A DNA stretch of 64,000 nucleotides, from assembly GCA_965277895.1 (NCBI GenBank), contig CBDIDR010000001.1, positions 1,697,645 through 1,761,644 of the forward strand. The letters run 5' to 3'. Shown here piece by piece: positions 17,485-27,112 of the stretch (its first letter is position 1; each line of letters opens with the position of its first letter). The DNA comes from GCA-2862585 sp965277895 (GTDB lineage: Bacteria; Bacteroidota; Bacteroidia; Flavobacteriales; UBA7312). Under the pieces are notes generated by a model. It did not search any database, was not told the origin of the DNA, and was given only the letters and a program-made list of their open reading frames with translations. Both the position numbers and the translations under genes were made by a program.

Positions 17485-18519
17485 CTCATCTCTAATTACT
17501 TGTCTGAAAATTAGATAAAGACAAATGATAAACCCTCCCATAATTGAAAAAAGGATAAACGCTTTTACCACTGAAATCTTATTCCCCTTAAGAGGTAAAT
17601 TAGGTCTGTCAATAATATTTAATAGAGGCTTATTATTTATCAATGTAAATTTAGAGAGCTCTAAGTTTTTAACAATCTCTCCGTACATTATATTTAAAAT
17701 CTCTACATCACGTTTCAATCTTATTTCATCTAGTAAGCCTTTTGCACGTTGAACACCAAAATTAGAGTCTTTATGTGAGGCATATCTATACTCAGCATTT
17801 TTCAATTCACCCAATACTGAATCTGCTCTAAACGAAAGTAAGGATAATGTGCTTTCTGATTTTGCTGTCTGAAACTTAGTATAGTACTCTTCAAGTTTTT
17901 GTGCTAGGGATTCTACTAGTAACTTGGCAAATTGCTCATTTTTAGAAGAAGATGTTATTTTAAAGATGCTACTTTCTTCTTCTAAATGAGTTGAAATATA
18001 GTTATTAGTCAAATCTGAATATACAATTCCCATTATACTATCATGCTCAAAAGAAAATTCAGAAAGATTAGGAGGAAAGCTAAAATCTGACATTTCATCA
18101 GCCCATGATTTTTTATACTCATTAATTTCTAAGAAATGATTAATTAATAGATCGTCTTTTCCATCAATATTTCCATTTTGCAAAATAGCCTGATGAACAA
18201 CTCTTTTAGAAATTAGTAGCTCTTGAATATTAGCTTGACTAAAAGTGCCATTGGATGAACCGCCAATATTGAAACCAAATTGACTAGCTAAACCTGAAAC
18301 TGCCCCAAGACCAGATTGAGAGTCTTGACTTTCATCAACAACAAAGGTTAAATCTGCATCAAAGGATTCAGTTTTTAAAACCGAATATACTACACCAAGA
18401 ACTCCAAAAAGAAAAGCTACAGCTAGTATTACTAGTATATTTCTTTTTAATACATTCTTAAAATAAACTACTTTTAGAATAACGTCTTTTAATCGTATTT
18501 CGTCAATATTTTCTTCCAT
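17476..18519 (-). CDS. Wzz-like polysaccharide chain-length / co-polymerase protein
   Basis: Inner-membrane polysaccharide co-polymerase of the Wzz family. The 347-residue product has an N-terminal membrane helix (about 29-50, ILVILAVAFLFGVLGVVYSV), a large periplasmic part with coiled-coil character (residues ~200-260), and a second helix near the C-terminus (AFILFSIMGGFIICLYLIF). The tyrosine-kinase domain found in Wzc is absent, so this is the kinase-less type. It lies 5 bases after a multi-SLBB export protein on the same strand; together they form a partial export module. The substrate (O-antigen or exopolysaccharide) cannot be told. Confidence 0.85.
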   Translation of the reverse strand: MEENIDEIRLKDVILKVVYFKNVLKRNILVILAVAFLFGVLGVVYSVLKTESFDADLTFVVDESQDSQSGLGAVSGLASQFGFNIGGSSNGTFSQANIQELLISKRVVHQAILQNGNIDGKDDLLINHFLEINEYKKSWADEMSDFSFPPNLSEFSFEHDSIMGIVYSDLTNNYISTHLEEESSIFKITSSSKNEQFAKLLVESLAQKLEEYYTKFQTAKSESTLSLLSFRADSVLGELKNAEYRYASHKDSNFGVQRAKGLLDEIRLKRDVEILNIMYGEIVKNLELSKFTLINNKPLLNIIDRPNLPLKGNKISVVKAFILFSIMGGFIICLYLIFRQVIRDELQ

Positions 18520-18524
18520 CGAAT

Positions 18525-21035
18525 TTATTGTTGTCTAGATAAATATAGAATATACAAAGAGGTAATAGCTGATATCTTGGTAATTGTCCCTTCTAGTATC
18601 CTTGTCCAATCAACAGGTTCAGGCTTTTGTCTTTTAATTTTTACATCTTCAGTAACTTTTATTATGGAGCCTCTTTCTACTCTTGGGTATAAAACAAATA
18701 GTCCAAAATCTTTAGCCTTTGTTACTGAACCTGAAGGAGAAATAACAAGCGTATTAGATTTTATATTATGCTTTGAAAAGCCACCAGCAAAGTTGTTAAT
18801 ATAAAAATTAGCCCTTCTTTCCATAAATGGCACAGAAATAGTAGTTTCTTCAAAGTTTGAAAGTGCACCAGTAATAGAAATTAAGTCCTGAGTTTGAGGA
18901 ATATTTATACTATCTAAATCATGTAAAACAATATTATATTTAGATTTTCTATACTTCATCCCTTTATCAAGGTTAACGTGTACAGGAGTATATTTACTGA
19001 CATAACTCTTGTCAATTTTATTTACAGGCTTATTATCCTCTCCATTTACTGGTATTATCTGTACGAATTCACCTTCTGAAAAGAAGCCATTAACAATTTC
19101 TTCATCATCCTCATAAAAGTCGATTTCATTATTGGGCTTTTCTTCAATCTCCATCATTCGATACATTCTAATGGCATCGCCATCACCTGTACTTTTTATT
19201 CCACCCGCTCTAAGAATTAAATCTACAATAGTCTCATCTTTTGATTTCAAAGAGTACACACCTGGATACTCCACTTCTCCAGTTATTACAACTGTTCTAA
19301 CTGGCTCGTAATCTGGGTTGATTCTTACTGCTACTTGATCATATGGCTCTAAGGTGAAGTTTGCAGCTTCATCATCTATCTTGCCATCATTGGAAATTTT
19401 AAATGAGCGAACAATTGTTCGTTTAGCTTTTAAAACATTGGTTTCAGCATCGTAATCTGCTATCCTTGAGATGTCAATTTTAGCTCCAGCTGATTCTTGT
19501 ACTAAGCCACCTGACATTAGTATTAAGTCAGATAGGTTTAATCCTTCTCCAAAGGAAAATGTGTTAGGCAATCTCACCCCACCAGTAATTGAGACTTCAA
19601 ATTCATCTATGTAATCTCTTTTGGAGAGAAAGAATATTTCATCGTATTCTTCGATAGTGATATTTGATTCTGAATTAGGGTTTTCAACTATTCCTGCTAT
19701 GTCAAGTATTAAGTACTCTTTAGAATAATCATCTGAGGAAGTTCTCACTAAGTATGCCGACTCTAAAAACAAATCATCTGAAAGAGAGTTTGATTTTAAC
19801 AACATATCATATATTTTTTCTCCACTAGAAAACTGATATTCTCCACTTACTCCAGTTGAGGAATGAATGTAAACCAAATCCGAAGGAATTCCCTGAATAC
19901 TATTCACCATTATTTCATCACCATTTTTTAGTGGCAAATTTTTAGAGCCTACTTCATCTACAGTAATTGTTTTGATGGAATTACCATCAATTCTATTTAC
20001 TGTAATACCGTTTTTATAAGCTAACTTAGTAAAGCCTCCAGCATATTTTATAAGGTCGATTAATTTATCGCCTTCCTTTACCTCATAAGTATATGGTTTA
20101 TTTACTTCTCCTTTTAGCTCAATAACATTCTGAGCCGAAGGAACATAGAGGTAATCGTTATTTTGCATGAAGAGATCTTGTGAATAGTCGGCATCAAAGA
20201 GGAATTTATAGACATCTAAAGAGTCTACGGTTTTGCCATCACGCTTTAGGTATATATTCCTTACCGAACCTATTTGATTTGGTCCTCCCGCAGCAATTAA
20301 TGCATTGAAAGCTGTATTTAAAGCTGGAATAGAATAGGATCCAGGATTAAAGACTTCACCGACTATATTTACACTTATTACCCTAGAGTAATTTAATGTT
20401 ATGTCAAATTGAGATTTTCTTAAATCAAAAAACGAGCTCATTCTGTCTTTTACAAGAGATCTTACCGACTTCAACGTTTTAGAACCCACATAAATACGTC
20501 CTGCATGTTTCGTAGATATATATCCTTTTTCATTTACAGTAACAACTTCACTGTGCTCTGACAAACCCCATATAGAAATGGTAATTTCATCACCCTCTGC
20601 TAAAAGGTAGTTTTCTGGTGCTTGATTATCATATGAGCGTGTAAAGAAATTAACCGAATTATTTCTGAAGAAGTTTTGTCCGTAAATCTTAGCAACAGGA
20701 TACTGAATTGAATCATTAAAAGGAAATAACGTATCGTTGTCCAACGACTCATAAAAGTTCCTTGACTGAATTTGACTAATATCAGATGACGAAGAATCTA
20801 TAAAGTTTGGATTGTACTCTCCTCGCTGAAATTTATAATTCATTGCCTCTTGGATTTCATCTTCACTTAAACCCATTTGCCTTAGAACTCCTTCGCTAGG
20901 AATATCTGATGGGTTAACATCAGTTGCCCCCATATTTGAGGGTGCAAACTTCATGTATTTTTGCATCTGCTGAATAGACTGCCCATAACTAAGTAGCCCT
21001 GTTAAACACAATACAATGACAATTATTCTCTTCAT
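18525..21035 (-). CDS. Multi-SLBB polysaccharide export protein (Wza-like)
   Basis: Periplasmic and outer-membrane export channel protein of the Wza family in its long Bacteroidota form (836 residues). It has a signal peptide (1-18, ending LLSYGQ), a poly-export domain (LLAEGDEITISIWGLSEHSE..) and at least five SLBB-type domains, seen as repeated G-x-V-x-x-P-G-x-Y and L-I-x-x-A-G-G patterns (e.g. VGEVFNPGSYSI, KGEVNKPYTYEV, TGEVEYPGVYSL). A short hydrophobic segment (ITSLYILYL) closes the protein. It is upstream of the Wzz-like gene by 5 bases. Classical Wza is about 380 residues, so the repeats lengthen the periplasmic arm. Confidence 0.9.
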   Translation of the reverse strand: MKRIIVIVLCLTGLLSYGQSIQQMQKYMKFAPSNMGATDVNPSDIPSEGVLRQMGLSEDEIQEAMNYKFQRGEYNPNFIDSSSSDISQIQSRNFYESLDNDTLFPFNDSIQYPVAKIYGQNFFRNNSVNFFTRSYDNQAPENYLLAEGDEITISIWGLSEHSEVVTVNEKGYISTKHAGRIYVGSKTLKSVRSLVKDRMSSFFDLRKSQFDITLNYSRVISVNIVGEVFNPGSYSIPALNTAFNALIAAGGPNQIGSVRNIYLKRDGKTVDSLDVYKFLFDADYSQDLFMQNNDYLYVPSAQNVIELKGEVNKPYTYEVKEGDKLIDLIKYAGGFTKLAYKNGITVNRIDGNSIKTITVDEVGSKNLPLKNGDEIMVNSIQGIPSDLVYIHSSTGVSGEYQFSSGEKIYDMLLKSNSLSDDLFLESAYLVRTSSDDYSKEYLILDIAGIVENPNSESNITIEEYDEIFFLSKRDYIDEFEVSITGGVRLPNTFSFGEGLNLSDLILMSGGLVQESAGAKIDISRIADYDAETNVLKAKRTIVRSFKISNDGKIDDEAANFTLEPYDQVAVRINPDYEPVRTVVITGEVEYPGVYSLKSKDETIVDLILRAGGIKSTGDGDAIRMYRMMEIEEKPNNEIDFYEDDEEIVNGFFSEGEFVQIIPVNGEDNKPVNKIDKSYVSKYTPVHVNLDKGMKYRKSKYNIVLHDLDSINIPQTQDLISITGALSNFEETTISVPFMERRANFYINNFAGGFSKHNIKSNTLVISPSGSVTKAKDFGLFVLYPRVERGSIIKVTEDVKIKRQKPEPVDWTRILEGTITKISAITSLYILYLSRQQ

Positions 21036-21073
21036 AATGAAACTTAATTTTTTCTAAATATATAACAATTCGT

Positions 21074-22213
21074 TTATTTAAGAATTGACCTCGAAATTAC
21101 GATACGCTGAATTTCCGATGTCCCTTCATAAATTTGAGTGATTTTGGCATCTCTCATTAACCTTTCTACATGGTACTCTTTCACAAAACCATAACCGCCA
21201 TGCACTTGAACGGCTTCAGTCGTTGTTTTCATAGCCACTTCAGAGGCAAAAACTTTTGCCATAGCACTTTCTTTATCAAAATTCTTGCCGTTATCCTTTA
21301 GCCAAGCGGATTTCAAACATAATAATCTAGCCGCCTCAATTTCTGTAGCCATATCGGCTAATTTAAAGGCAATAGCTTGATGTTCATTTATAGCTTTACC
21401 AAAAGCTTTTCGCTGCTTAGAGTACTCCAATGATAACTCATAAGCTCCCGAAGCTATACCTAAAGCCTGTGAGGCAATACCTATTCGTCCACCTGAAAGT
21501 GTAGACATGGCAAACTTAAATCCAAAACCATCCTCTCCTATCCTATTTTCCTTTGGCACTTTTACGTCCGTAAATAATAATGAGTGGGTATCTGAACCTC
21601 TAATTCCTAATTTATTTTCCTTTAAACCTACCTCAAAGCCAGGCATTTCTTTTTCTACAATTAATGCATTGATTCCTCTGTGTCCTTTTTCAGGGTCAGT
21701 TTGGGCAATGACTAAATATACTGATGCCGAATTTCCATTTGTAATCCAGTTTTTTGTACCGTTCAGCAGATAATGGTCACCCATATCAACAGCCGTAGTT
21801 TGTTGAGAAGTGGCATCGCTACCAGCCTCCGGTTCTGATAAACAAAAGGCTCCAATAATTTCACCTTTTGCTAAAGGCACAAGATATTTTTGCTTTTGCT
21901 CTTCAGTGCCGTACTTTTCAAGACCCCAACACACTAATGAGTTGTTTACAGATACAACTACAGAAGCCGAAGCATCAACCTTTGAAAGTTCCTCCATAGC
22001 TAGAACGTATGAAATAGTATCCATTCCTGCTCCACCATATTTTGGGTCTACCATCATTCCCATAAAGCCCAATTCTCCAAGTTTTTTTATTTGTTCTGCT
22101 GGAAAAGTCTGATGCTCATCTCTTTCGATAACCCCGGGCAAAAGTTCTGTCTGAGCGAAGTCTCTTGCCGCATCGCGAATCATTTTATGTTCTTCAGTAA
22201 GTGAAAAGTTCAT
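21074..22213 (-). CDS. Acyl-CoA dehydrogenase (short-chain type)
   Basis: FAD-dependent enzyme of fatty-acid or branched-chain amino-acid breakdown that introduces a 2,3-double bond into acyl-CoA. The 379-residue product shows the full family pattern: MNFSLTEEHKMIRDAARDFA, the signature AFCLSEPEAGSDA, the FAD-binding WITNG, and the region ending QVHGGYGFVKEYHVERLMRD. The conserved IYEGTSEIQRIVISR near the C-terminus carries the catalytic Glu of the butyryl/short-chain type. It is divergent from anmK with overlapping promoters. Exact chain-length preference is not readable. Confidence 0.93.
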   Translation of the reverse strand: MNFSLTEEHKMIRDAARDFAQTELLPGVIERDEHQTFPAEQIKKLGELGFMGMMVDPKYGGAGMDTISYVLAMEELSKVDASASVVVSVNNSLVCWGLEKYGTEEQKQKYLVPLAKGEIIGAFCLSEPEAGSDATSQQTTAVDMGDHYLLNGTKNWITNGNSASVYLVIAQTDPEKGHRGINALIVEKEMPGFEVGLKENKLGIRGSDTHSLLFTDVKVPKENRIGEDGFGFKFAMSTLSGGRIGIASQALGIASGAYELSLEYSKQRKAFGKAINEHQAIAFKLADMATEIEAARLLCLKSAWLKDNGKNFDKESAMAKVFASEVAMKTTTEAVQVHGGYGFVKEYHVERLMRDAKITQIYEGTSEIQRIVISRSILK

Positions 22214-22232
22214 ATATGTGAGTTAGTTAGTT

Positions 22233-22252
22233 TAAATTTGACTTCAAAAATA
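22233..22252. promoter_or_regulatory. Overlapping divergent promoters of anmK and acyl-CoA dehydrogenase
   Basis: On the plus strand TAAATTTG (22233-22240) precedes anmK. On the minus strand TATTTTTG (read from 22252 to 22245) precedes the dehydrogenase. Both fit TAnnTTTG and lie within 20 bases, so the two polymerases probably compete. No clear -33 boxes. Confidence 0.4.
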
Positions 22253-22267
22253 GTCTTTTTAACTAAT

Positions 22268-23308
22268 ATGAAATATAGGGTAATAGGATTAATGTCGGGC
22301 ACTTCTTTAGATGGAGTAGACTTGGCGTACGTCACCTTTAATTTTGAGGGTAGTTGGCAATATGAATTGAGTATTTGTCAAACTTTTTCATATGAAGAAA
22401 ATTGGCTAAAAGAGTTAAAAGAATTACACCTAAAATCTAGAGATTATATTAACAAAATTGATAATGAATACGCCAAATATCTGTCAAATTTAATAAGTCT
22501 TTTTATCAAAAATAATAGCCTTGAAGTGGATTTGATTTGCTCACACGGACACACTATACTGCACCAGCCAAAAAAAGGGATTACACTACAAATAGGAAAT
22601 GGAAAAATCATAAATGAATCATTAGATATTCCTGTGGTTTGTGATTTTAGAAGTCTAGATGTAAAACTTGGCGGACAAGGAGCTCCCCTGGTTCCTATTG
22701 GAGATGTAATTCTATTCAAAGAATACGACTATTGCCTCAATTTAGGTGGATTTAGTAATTTCTCATACTCCGAGAATGGAAAACGTAAGGCATATGACAT
22801 TTGCCCTGTTAATATTGCTTTAAATCACTACTCCAACAAGCTAGGTTATGAATACGATAAGAATGGCGATATTGCCAAAAGTGGCAGCGTTAACAATCAA
22901 CTTCTAGAAAAATTAAATGCCATTGATTACTATCATCAACCACCTCCAAAATCATTAGGAAAGGAATGGCTAGAAAAACATTTCATTACATTAGTTGATG
23001 AGGTCGAAGACTCAGAAGAAAATAAACTTTGCACATTGGTGGAGCATGCCGCCATTCAGATTGGAAAATGCATTACTAAAGGTAATTGCTTAGTTACTGG
23101 TGGAGGTGCTTTTAATTCCTATTTAATGCACAAAATACAAGACCACTCAGCTTCCAAATTTACCTTAGGTAACAAGAAATTAATTGAATACAAAGAGGCA
23201 ATGATATTCGGTCTTTTAGGTGTACTTCATAAAGAAAATAAGATTAATTGCTTAGCATCAGTAACAGGTGCTAAAAGGAATTCGACTACTGGCAAATATT
23301 TTGGGTAA
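22268..23308 (+). CDS. anmK: Anhydro-N-acetylmuramic acid kinase AnmK
   Basis: Recycles peptidoglycan by opening and phosphorylating 1,6-anhydro-MurNAc to MurNAc-6-phosphate. The 346-residue product has the family N-terminus GLMSGTSLDGVDLAYV (ATP-binding), the SHGHTILHQP motif, DFRSLDVKLGGQGAPLVPIGD with the catalytic Asp, NLGGFSNF and the C-terminal VTGGGAFNSYLM. I place the start at 22268; ten extra codons upstream hold the promoter-like sequence. The gene stands between the acyl-CoA dehydrogenase (divergent) and the Glu/Leu/Phe/Val dehydrogenase. Confidence 0.95.
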   Translation: MKYRVIGLMSGTSLDGVDLAYVTFNFEGSWQYELSICQTFSYEENWLKELKELHLKSRDYINKIDNEYAKYLSNLISLFIKNNSLEVDLICSHGHTILHQPKKGITLQIGNGKIINESLDIPVVCDFRSLDVKLGGQGAPLVPIGDVILFKEYDYCLNLGGFSNFSYSENGKRKAYDICPVNIALNHYSNKLGYEYDKNGDIAKSGSVNNQLLEKLNAIDYYHQPPPKSLGKEWLEKHFITLVDEVEDSEENKLCTLVEHAAIQIGKCITKGNCLVTGGGAFNSYLMHKIQDHSASKFTLGNKKLIEYKEAMIFGLLGVLHKENKINCLASVTGAKRNSTTGKYFG

Positions 23309-23315
23309 TAATAAT

Positions 23316-23323
23316 TACTTTTG
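23316..23323 (+). promoter_or_regulatory. Candidate promoter of the amino-acid dehydrogenase (-7 box)
   Basis: TACTTTTG fits TAnnTTTG and lies 16 bases before the ATG at 23340. No -33 box at normal spacing. Confidence 0.35.
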
Positions 23324-23339
23324 CTAAAATTTACTTTCA

Positions 23340-24566
23340 ATGAAAAAATTATTAGACCAATACGAAAACAAGAACCCTGAAATTGTATTTGAGTGGAGTG
23401 ATAGCCAGACAGAAGCTCAAGGATGGGTAGTCATTAATTCTCTTAGAGGAGGTGCCGCAGGTGGTGGTACTCGAATGAGAATAGGCCTGAATAAACACGA
23501 AGTCGTTTCTTTAGCTAAAACAATGGAGGTTAAATTTACTGTTGCAGGTCCATCTATTGGCGGTGCTAAATCTGGAATAAATTTTGACCCAAAAGACCCT
23601 AGAAAAGAAGGTGTGCTAAAACGCTGGTATGCCGCTATTACGCCTTTATTGAAAAACTATTATGGCACAGGTGGTGATCTAAATGTTGATGAAATCCATG
23701 AAGTTATTCCTATCACTAATGAATTAGGAGTAGAACACCCTCAAGAAGGTGTTTTTAATGGTCATTTTAAGCCAAGCCCAGAAGAAAAAAGTAAAATAAT
23801 CTCTCAACTTCAAAAAGGCGTTTTATTACCTATTCAAAACACCTCATTAACACCTAAAGTTGAAAACAACTATACCGTAGCAGATATGATAACTGGCTAT
23901 GGCGTTTCAGTAGCTGTTGAGCACTTTTACAACTTACATAAAGAAAGTATAAAGGATAAAAGAATTATCATACAAGGCTGGGGGAATGTAGGCTCAGCAG
24001 CAGCATTTTACCAAGCACAATCTGGTGGTAAAATCGTTGGTATTATAGACCAAGAAGGAGGGCTAATCAATGAAGACGGATTTACTTTCGAAAAAATTCG
24101 TCAATTATTCCTCAACAAAAACGGCAATAAATTATATTCTGATAAGATGGAATCATTTGATGAGATTAACTCTAAAATTTGGGATATTGGTGCAGAGGTA
24201 TTCATTCCTGCTGCTGCCTCAAGATTAGTTACCCAAAGTCAAGTTGAACGAATGATTGAAGGAGGACTTGAGGTTATTTCATGTGGAGCTAACGTTCCTT
24301 TTGCCGACAAAGAAATATTCTTTGGAAGCATAAGCGAGTTTACTGACGAACGACTAAGCGTGATTCCCGATTTTATTGCAAATTGCGGTATGGCAAGAGT
24401 ATTTGCATATTTAATGAAAGCTGATGTTGATATGACAGACACAGCTATATTTGAAGACACATCAAACACGATAATGAACGCACTAAAAAAATCTCATGAG
24501 ATAAATTCAACACGAAAAAATATTTCTAAAACATCTTTTGAAATTGCACTTAACAAACTCATCTAA
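23340..24566 (+). CDS. Glu/Leu/Phe/Val dehydrogenase
   Basis: NAD(P)-dependent oxidative deaminase of the Glu/Leu/Phe/Val family, linking amino acids to 2-oxo acids and ammonia. Visible are the substrate-binding GGGTRMRIGL, the catalytic-Lys segment GPSIGGAKSGINFDP near residue 75, the GTGGDLNVDE stretch, and the Rossmann loop GWGNVGSAAAFY for NAD(P). At 408 residues it is of intermediate length. The GGGTRMR variant resembles the leucine-dehydrogenase branch more than hexameric glutamate dehydrogenase, so substrate is uncertain. It begins a plus-strand run with MscS and NhaD; the MscS gene starts two bases after its stop. Confidence 0.87.
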   Translation: MKKLLDQYENKNPEIVFEWSDSQTEAQGWVVINSLRGGAAGGGTRMRIGLNKHEVVSLAKTMEVKFTVAGPSIGGAKSGINFDPKDPRKEGVLKRWYAAITPLLKNYYGTGGDLNVDEIHEVIPITNELGVEHPQEGVFNGHFKPSPEEKSKIISQLQKGVLLPIQNTSLTPKVENNYTVADMITGYGVSVAVEHFYNLHKESIKDKRIIIQGWGNVGSAAAFYQAQSGGKIVGIIDQEGGLINEDGFTFEKIRQLFLNKNGNKLYSDKMESFDEINSKIWDIGAEVFIPAAASRLVTQSQVERMIEGGLEVISCGANVPFADKEIFFGSISEFTDERLSVIPDFIANCGMARVFAYLMKADVDMTDTAIFEDTSNTIMNALKKSHEINSTRKNISKTSFEIALNKLI

Positions 24567-24568
24567 AC

Positions 24569-25660
24569 ATGACACTTAACGACCTTTCACAGTATCATTT
24601 TTTAAGTAATTCCGTAGAAAACTATATTTGGTTTTTAGGATTTGTTTTATTTGGATTAATATTCAAAAAACTCATTTCTAAATACTTAAGCCATATTCTT
24701 TTCCGATTACTAAATAGAGACGCATCAATTAATCTTGAGAAGTTTAACGACTTATTAATAAGACCAATCTCTTTCGCCTTATTTCTTTTATTCATCTATT
24801 TGGGAGCATTGAATATCAGTTTTCCAGCAGAATTGACTTTTAGCAATGAAAATTTCAATTTAGAAAAGCTTGTTCACAAATTATTTTCAATTGTAATGCT
24901 CTTCTCATTTCTAAGAATAGGATTACGATTAGTTGACTATTTTGGAATAGTCTTCAAAAATAAAGCAGAAAATACCGAAAGTAAAATGGACGATCAATTA
25001 GTGCCATTTGTAATAGAAATTGGTAAAATAGCCGTTTATATTGTTCTATTCTTTGTGCTTTTAGGCAGGGTCTTTGATATCGATGTTACAGCATTAGCTG
25101 CGGGTGTTGGTATAGGAGGTATCGCTATTGCTATGGCCTCAAAAGAAAGTTTAGAGAATCTGTTAGGCTCATTCACCATATTTTTTGATAAACCTTTCGT
25201 GGTCGGCGATTTAGTTTCAACTGGAAGCATTACAGGAACTGTAGAAAAAGTAGGTTTCCGTTCTACTCGCATTCGCACCTTTGACAAAAGTATTGTTACC
25301 GTACCTAATAAAAATATGATTTCTGCCGAATTGGATAACCTAGGTAAAAGAAAAGTTAGACGAGCTCGGTTTTATATTGGCCTAACCTACGATACTTCTA
25401 TTGAGCAAATGAAAAAGGTCGTTAATGAAATTGAAACACTAATTAACGAACACCCCAGAACTGACCAAGAAGGTAGAGTTAAATTTCAAGAGTTTGGAGC
25501 AAGCTCATTAGACATCATGGTTTTATACTATGTAAGCTCTACAAAATGGGATGATTTTATAGATGTAAAAGAGGACATTAATTTTAAAATTATGGAAATC
25601 GTAAAGAATAACGATTGTGAGTTTGCTTTTCCATCTACAACAGTATATTTGCAAAAATAA
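24569..25660 (+). CDS. MscS family mechanosensitive channel
   Basis: Inner-membrane small-conductance mechanosensitive channel homologue that releases solutes under osmotic down-shock. The 363-residue product has N-terminal helices (about 17-37, 65-85, 105-125 and 150-168), then the pore-lining TM3 with the Gly/Ala pattern LAAGVGIGGIAIAMASKESLENLLGS. The beta domain follows (FFDKPFVVGDLVSTGSITGTVEKVGFRSTRIRTFD and VPNKNMISAELDNLGKR). It starts two bases after the preceding dehydrogenase and precedes nhaD by 22 bases; grouping with a Na+/H+ antiporter suggests an ion/osmotic unit. Confidence 0.93.
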   Translation: MTLNDLSQYHFLSNSVENYIWFLGFVLFGLIFKKLISKYLSHILFRLLNRDASINLEKFNDLLIRPISFALFLLFIYLGALNISFPAELTFSNENFNLEKLVHKLFSIVMLFSFLRIGLRLVDYFGIVFKNKAENTESKMDDQLVPFVIEIGKIAVYIVLFFVLLGRVFDIDVTALAAGVGIGGIAIAMASKESLENLLGSFTIFFDKPFVVGDLVSTGSITGTVEKVGFRSTRIRTFDKSIVTVPNKNMISAELDNLGKRKVRRARFYIGLTYDTSIEQMKKVVNEIETLINEHPRTDQEGRVKFQEFGASSLDIMVLYYVSSTKWDDFIDVKEDINFKIMEIVKNNDCEFAFPSTTVYLQK

Positions 25661-25682
25661 ATTAATCAAAAATTAGTATACA

Positions 25683-27074
25683 ATGATTTACCTTTCTATG
25701 TTAGTCGTTTTTGTTTTAGGATACGTACTAATAGCCTTTGAACACCCCCTTAAAATTGACAAATCTGCTTCGGCACTAATCGCAGGCTCCTTATGTTGGG
25801 CAATTTTTGCACTTGGTTTATTTGAAATTGATATCACCTCCGATACCTTTACTAATTTCTTAAACTACTTTCAAACAAAAGACTTAAGCTATACAAGTGA
25901 ATACATCGCTGAGAATATCGATTATGTCAAACAGAATTTTGTTTTATATGAACTATCTCACCATCTTGCTGAAATAGGTCAAATATTATTCTTCCTCTTA
26001 GGAGCAATGACTATTGTGGAGCTAGTGGATGCTCACCAAGGGTTTGCAGTTATTACTGATCGTATCAAAACCACTAATAAGGTGAAGTTAATGTGGATTT
26101 TATGTATACTATCATTCTTCTTTTCAGCGACACTGGACAACTTAACAACAGCCATTGTAATGTCGGCACTGTTAACCAAACTCATAGAAGATAAAAAAGA
26201 CTTGTGGCTATTTGCTGGTATGATTATCATTTCAGCTAATGCCGGTGGTGCCTGGTCACCTATTGGAGATGTTACTACGATTATGTTATGGATTGGGGGT
26301 CAAGTTACAGCCGCAAATATCATCACTTCTATAATTATTCCATCTATAGTTTGTATGATTGTCCCTCTAATATACCTTTCATTTAAATTGAAAGGGAATA
26401 TAACTAGACCATCTAATACAGAAGCTGTAGAACACCTTACAAACCCTACAACTCCATTTGAAAGAAAGTTCATTTTCTTTTTAGGTGGTGCTGGACTATT
26501 ATTTGTTCCTGTTTTTAAAACTGTTACCCACCTTCCTCCTTACATAGGTATTTTATTTAGTTTAGGGGTTATGTGGCTAACTACTGAATTACTACACAGA
26601 AGTAAAAATCATGAAGCTAAATCTGACCTTACGGTAATTGGAGTACTCAAAAAAGTAGATGTTCCAACCATATTTTTCTTCCTTGGAATTTTATTGGCTG
26701 TTGCTGCTTTACAAAGTATGGGTCATCTTAACGATATGGCTGTAATACTTGACAATACATTCGATGGAAATATATACGTCATAAATATTATCATTGGACT
26801 TTTATCAGCTATTGTTGATAATGTTCCACTAGTTGCTGGTGCAATGGGAATGTATGAAATTGGAACTGGTGTTTTTGCTGTTGATGGTACATTTTGGGAG
26901 TTTCTTGCTTACTGTGCAGGTACAGGCGGCAGCGTACTTATCATAGGTTCTGCAGCTGGTGTAGCCGTAATGGGTATTCTTAAAATTGACTTCATATGGT
27001 ACATTAAGAAAATTAGTTTCTTAGCATTGATTGGCTATATTGCTGGTGCAGCTACATATATACTAATGCAATAA
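25683..27074 (+). CDS. nhaD: NhaD-type Na+/H+ antiporter
   Basis: Sodium-proton antiporter of the ion transporter superfamily, exporting Na+ against protons. The 463-residue product has about a dozen hydrophobic helices. Conserved features are the N-terminal GYVLIAFEHPLKIDKSASAL, the FSATLDNLTTAIVMSALL segment with Asp in a broken helix, SANAGGAWSPIGDVTTIMLW, and the mirror segment IVDNVPLVAGAMGMY near the C-terminus. These two opposed discontinuous helices and the L-D-N-L-T-T pattern are typical of NhaD. This fits life in sea water. It sits 22 bases after mscS, and exbB follows after 38 bases. Confidence 0.92.
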   Translation: MIYLSMLVVFVLGYVLIAFEHPLKIDKSASALIAGSLCWAIFALGLFEIDITSDTFTNFLNYFQTKDLSYTSEYIAENIDYVKQNFVLYELSHHLAEIGQILFFLLGAMTIVELVDAHQGFAVITDRIKTTNKVKLMWILCILSFFFSATLDNLTTAIVMSALLTKLIEDKKDLWLFAGMIIISANAGGAWSPIGDVTTIMLWIGGQVTAANIITSIIIPSIVCMIVPLIYLSFKLKGNITRPSNTEAVEHLTNPTTPFERKFIFFLGGAGLLFVPVFKTVTHLPPYIGILFSLGVMWLTTELLHRSKNHEAKSDLTVIGVLKKVDVPTIFFFLGILLAVAALQSMGHLNDMAVILDNTFDGNIYVINIIIGLLSAIVDNVPLVAGAMGMYEIGTGVFAVDGTFWEFLAYCAGTGGSVLIIGSAAGVAVMGILKIDFIWYIKKISFLALIGYIAGAATYILMQ

Positions 27075-27112
27075 GTGCTTAAAAAAAGTCGTTTTTAACT
27101 AAACAAAAAAAT

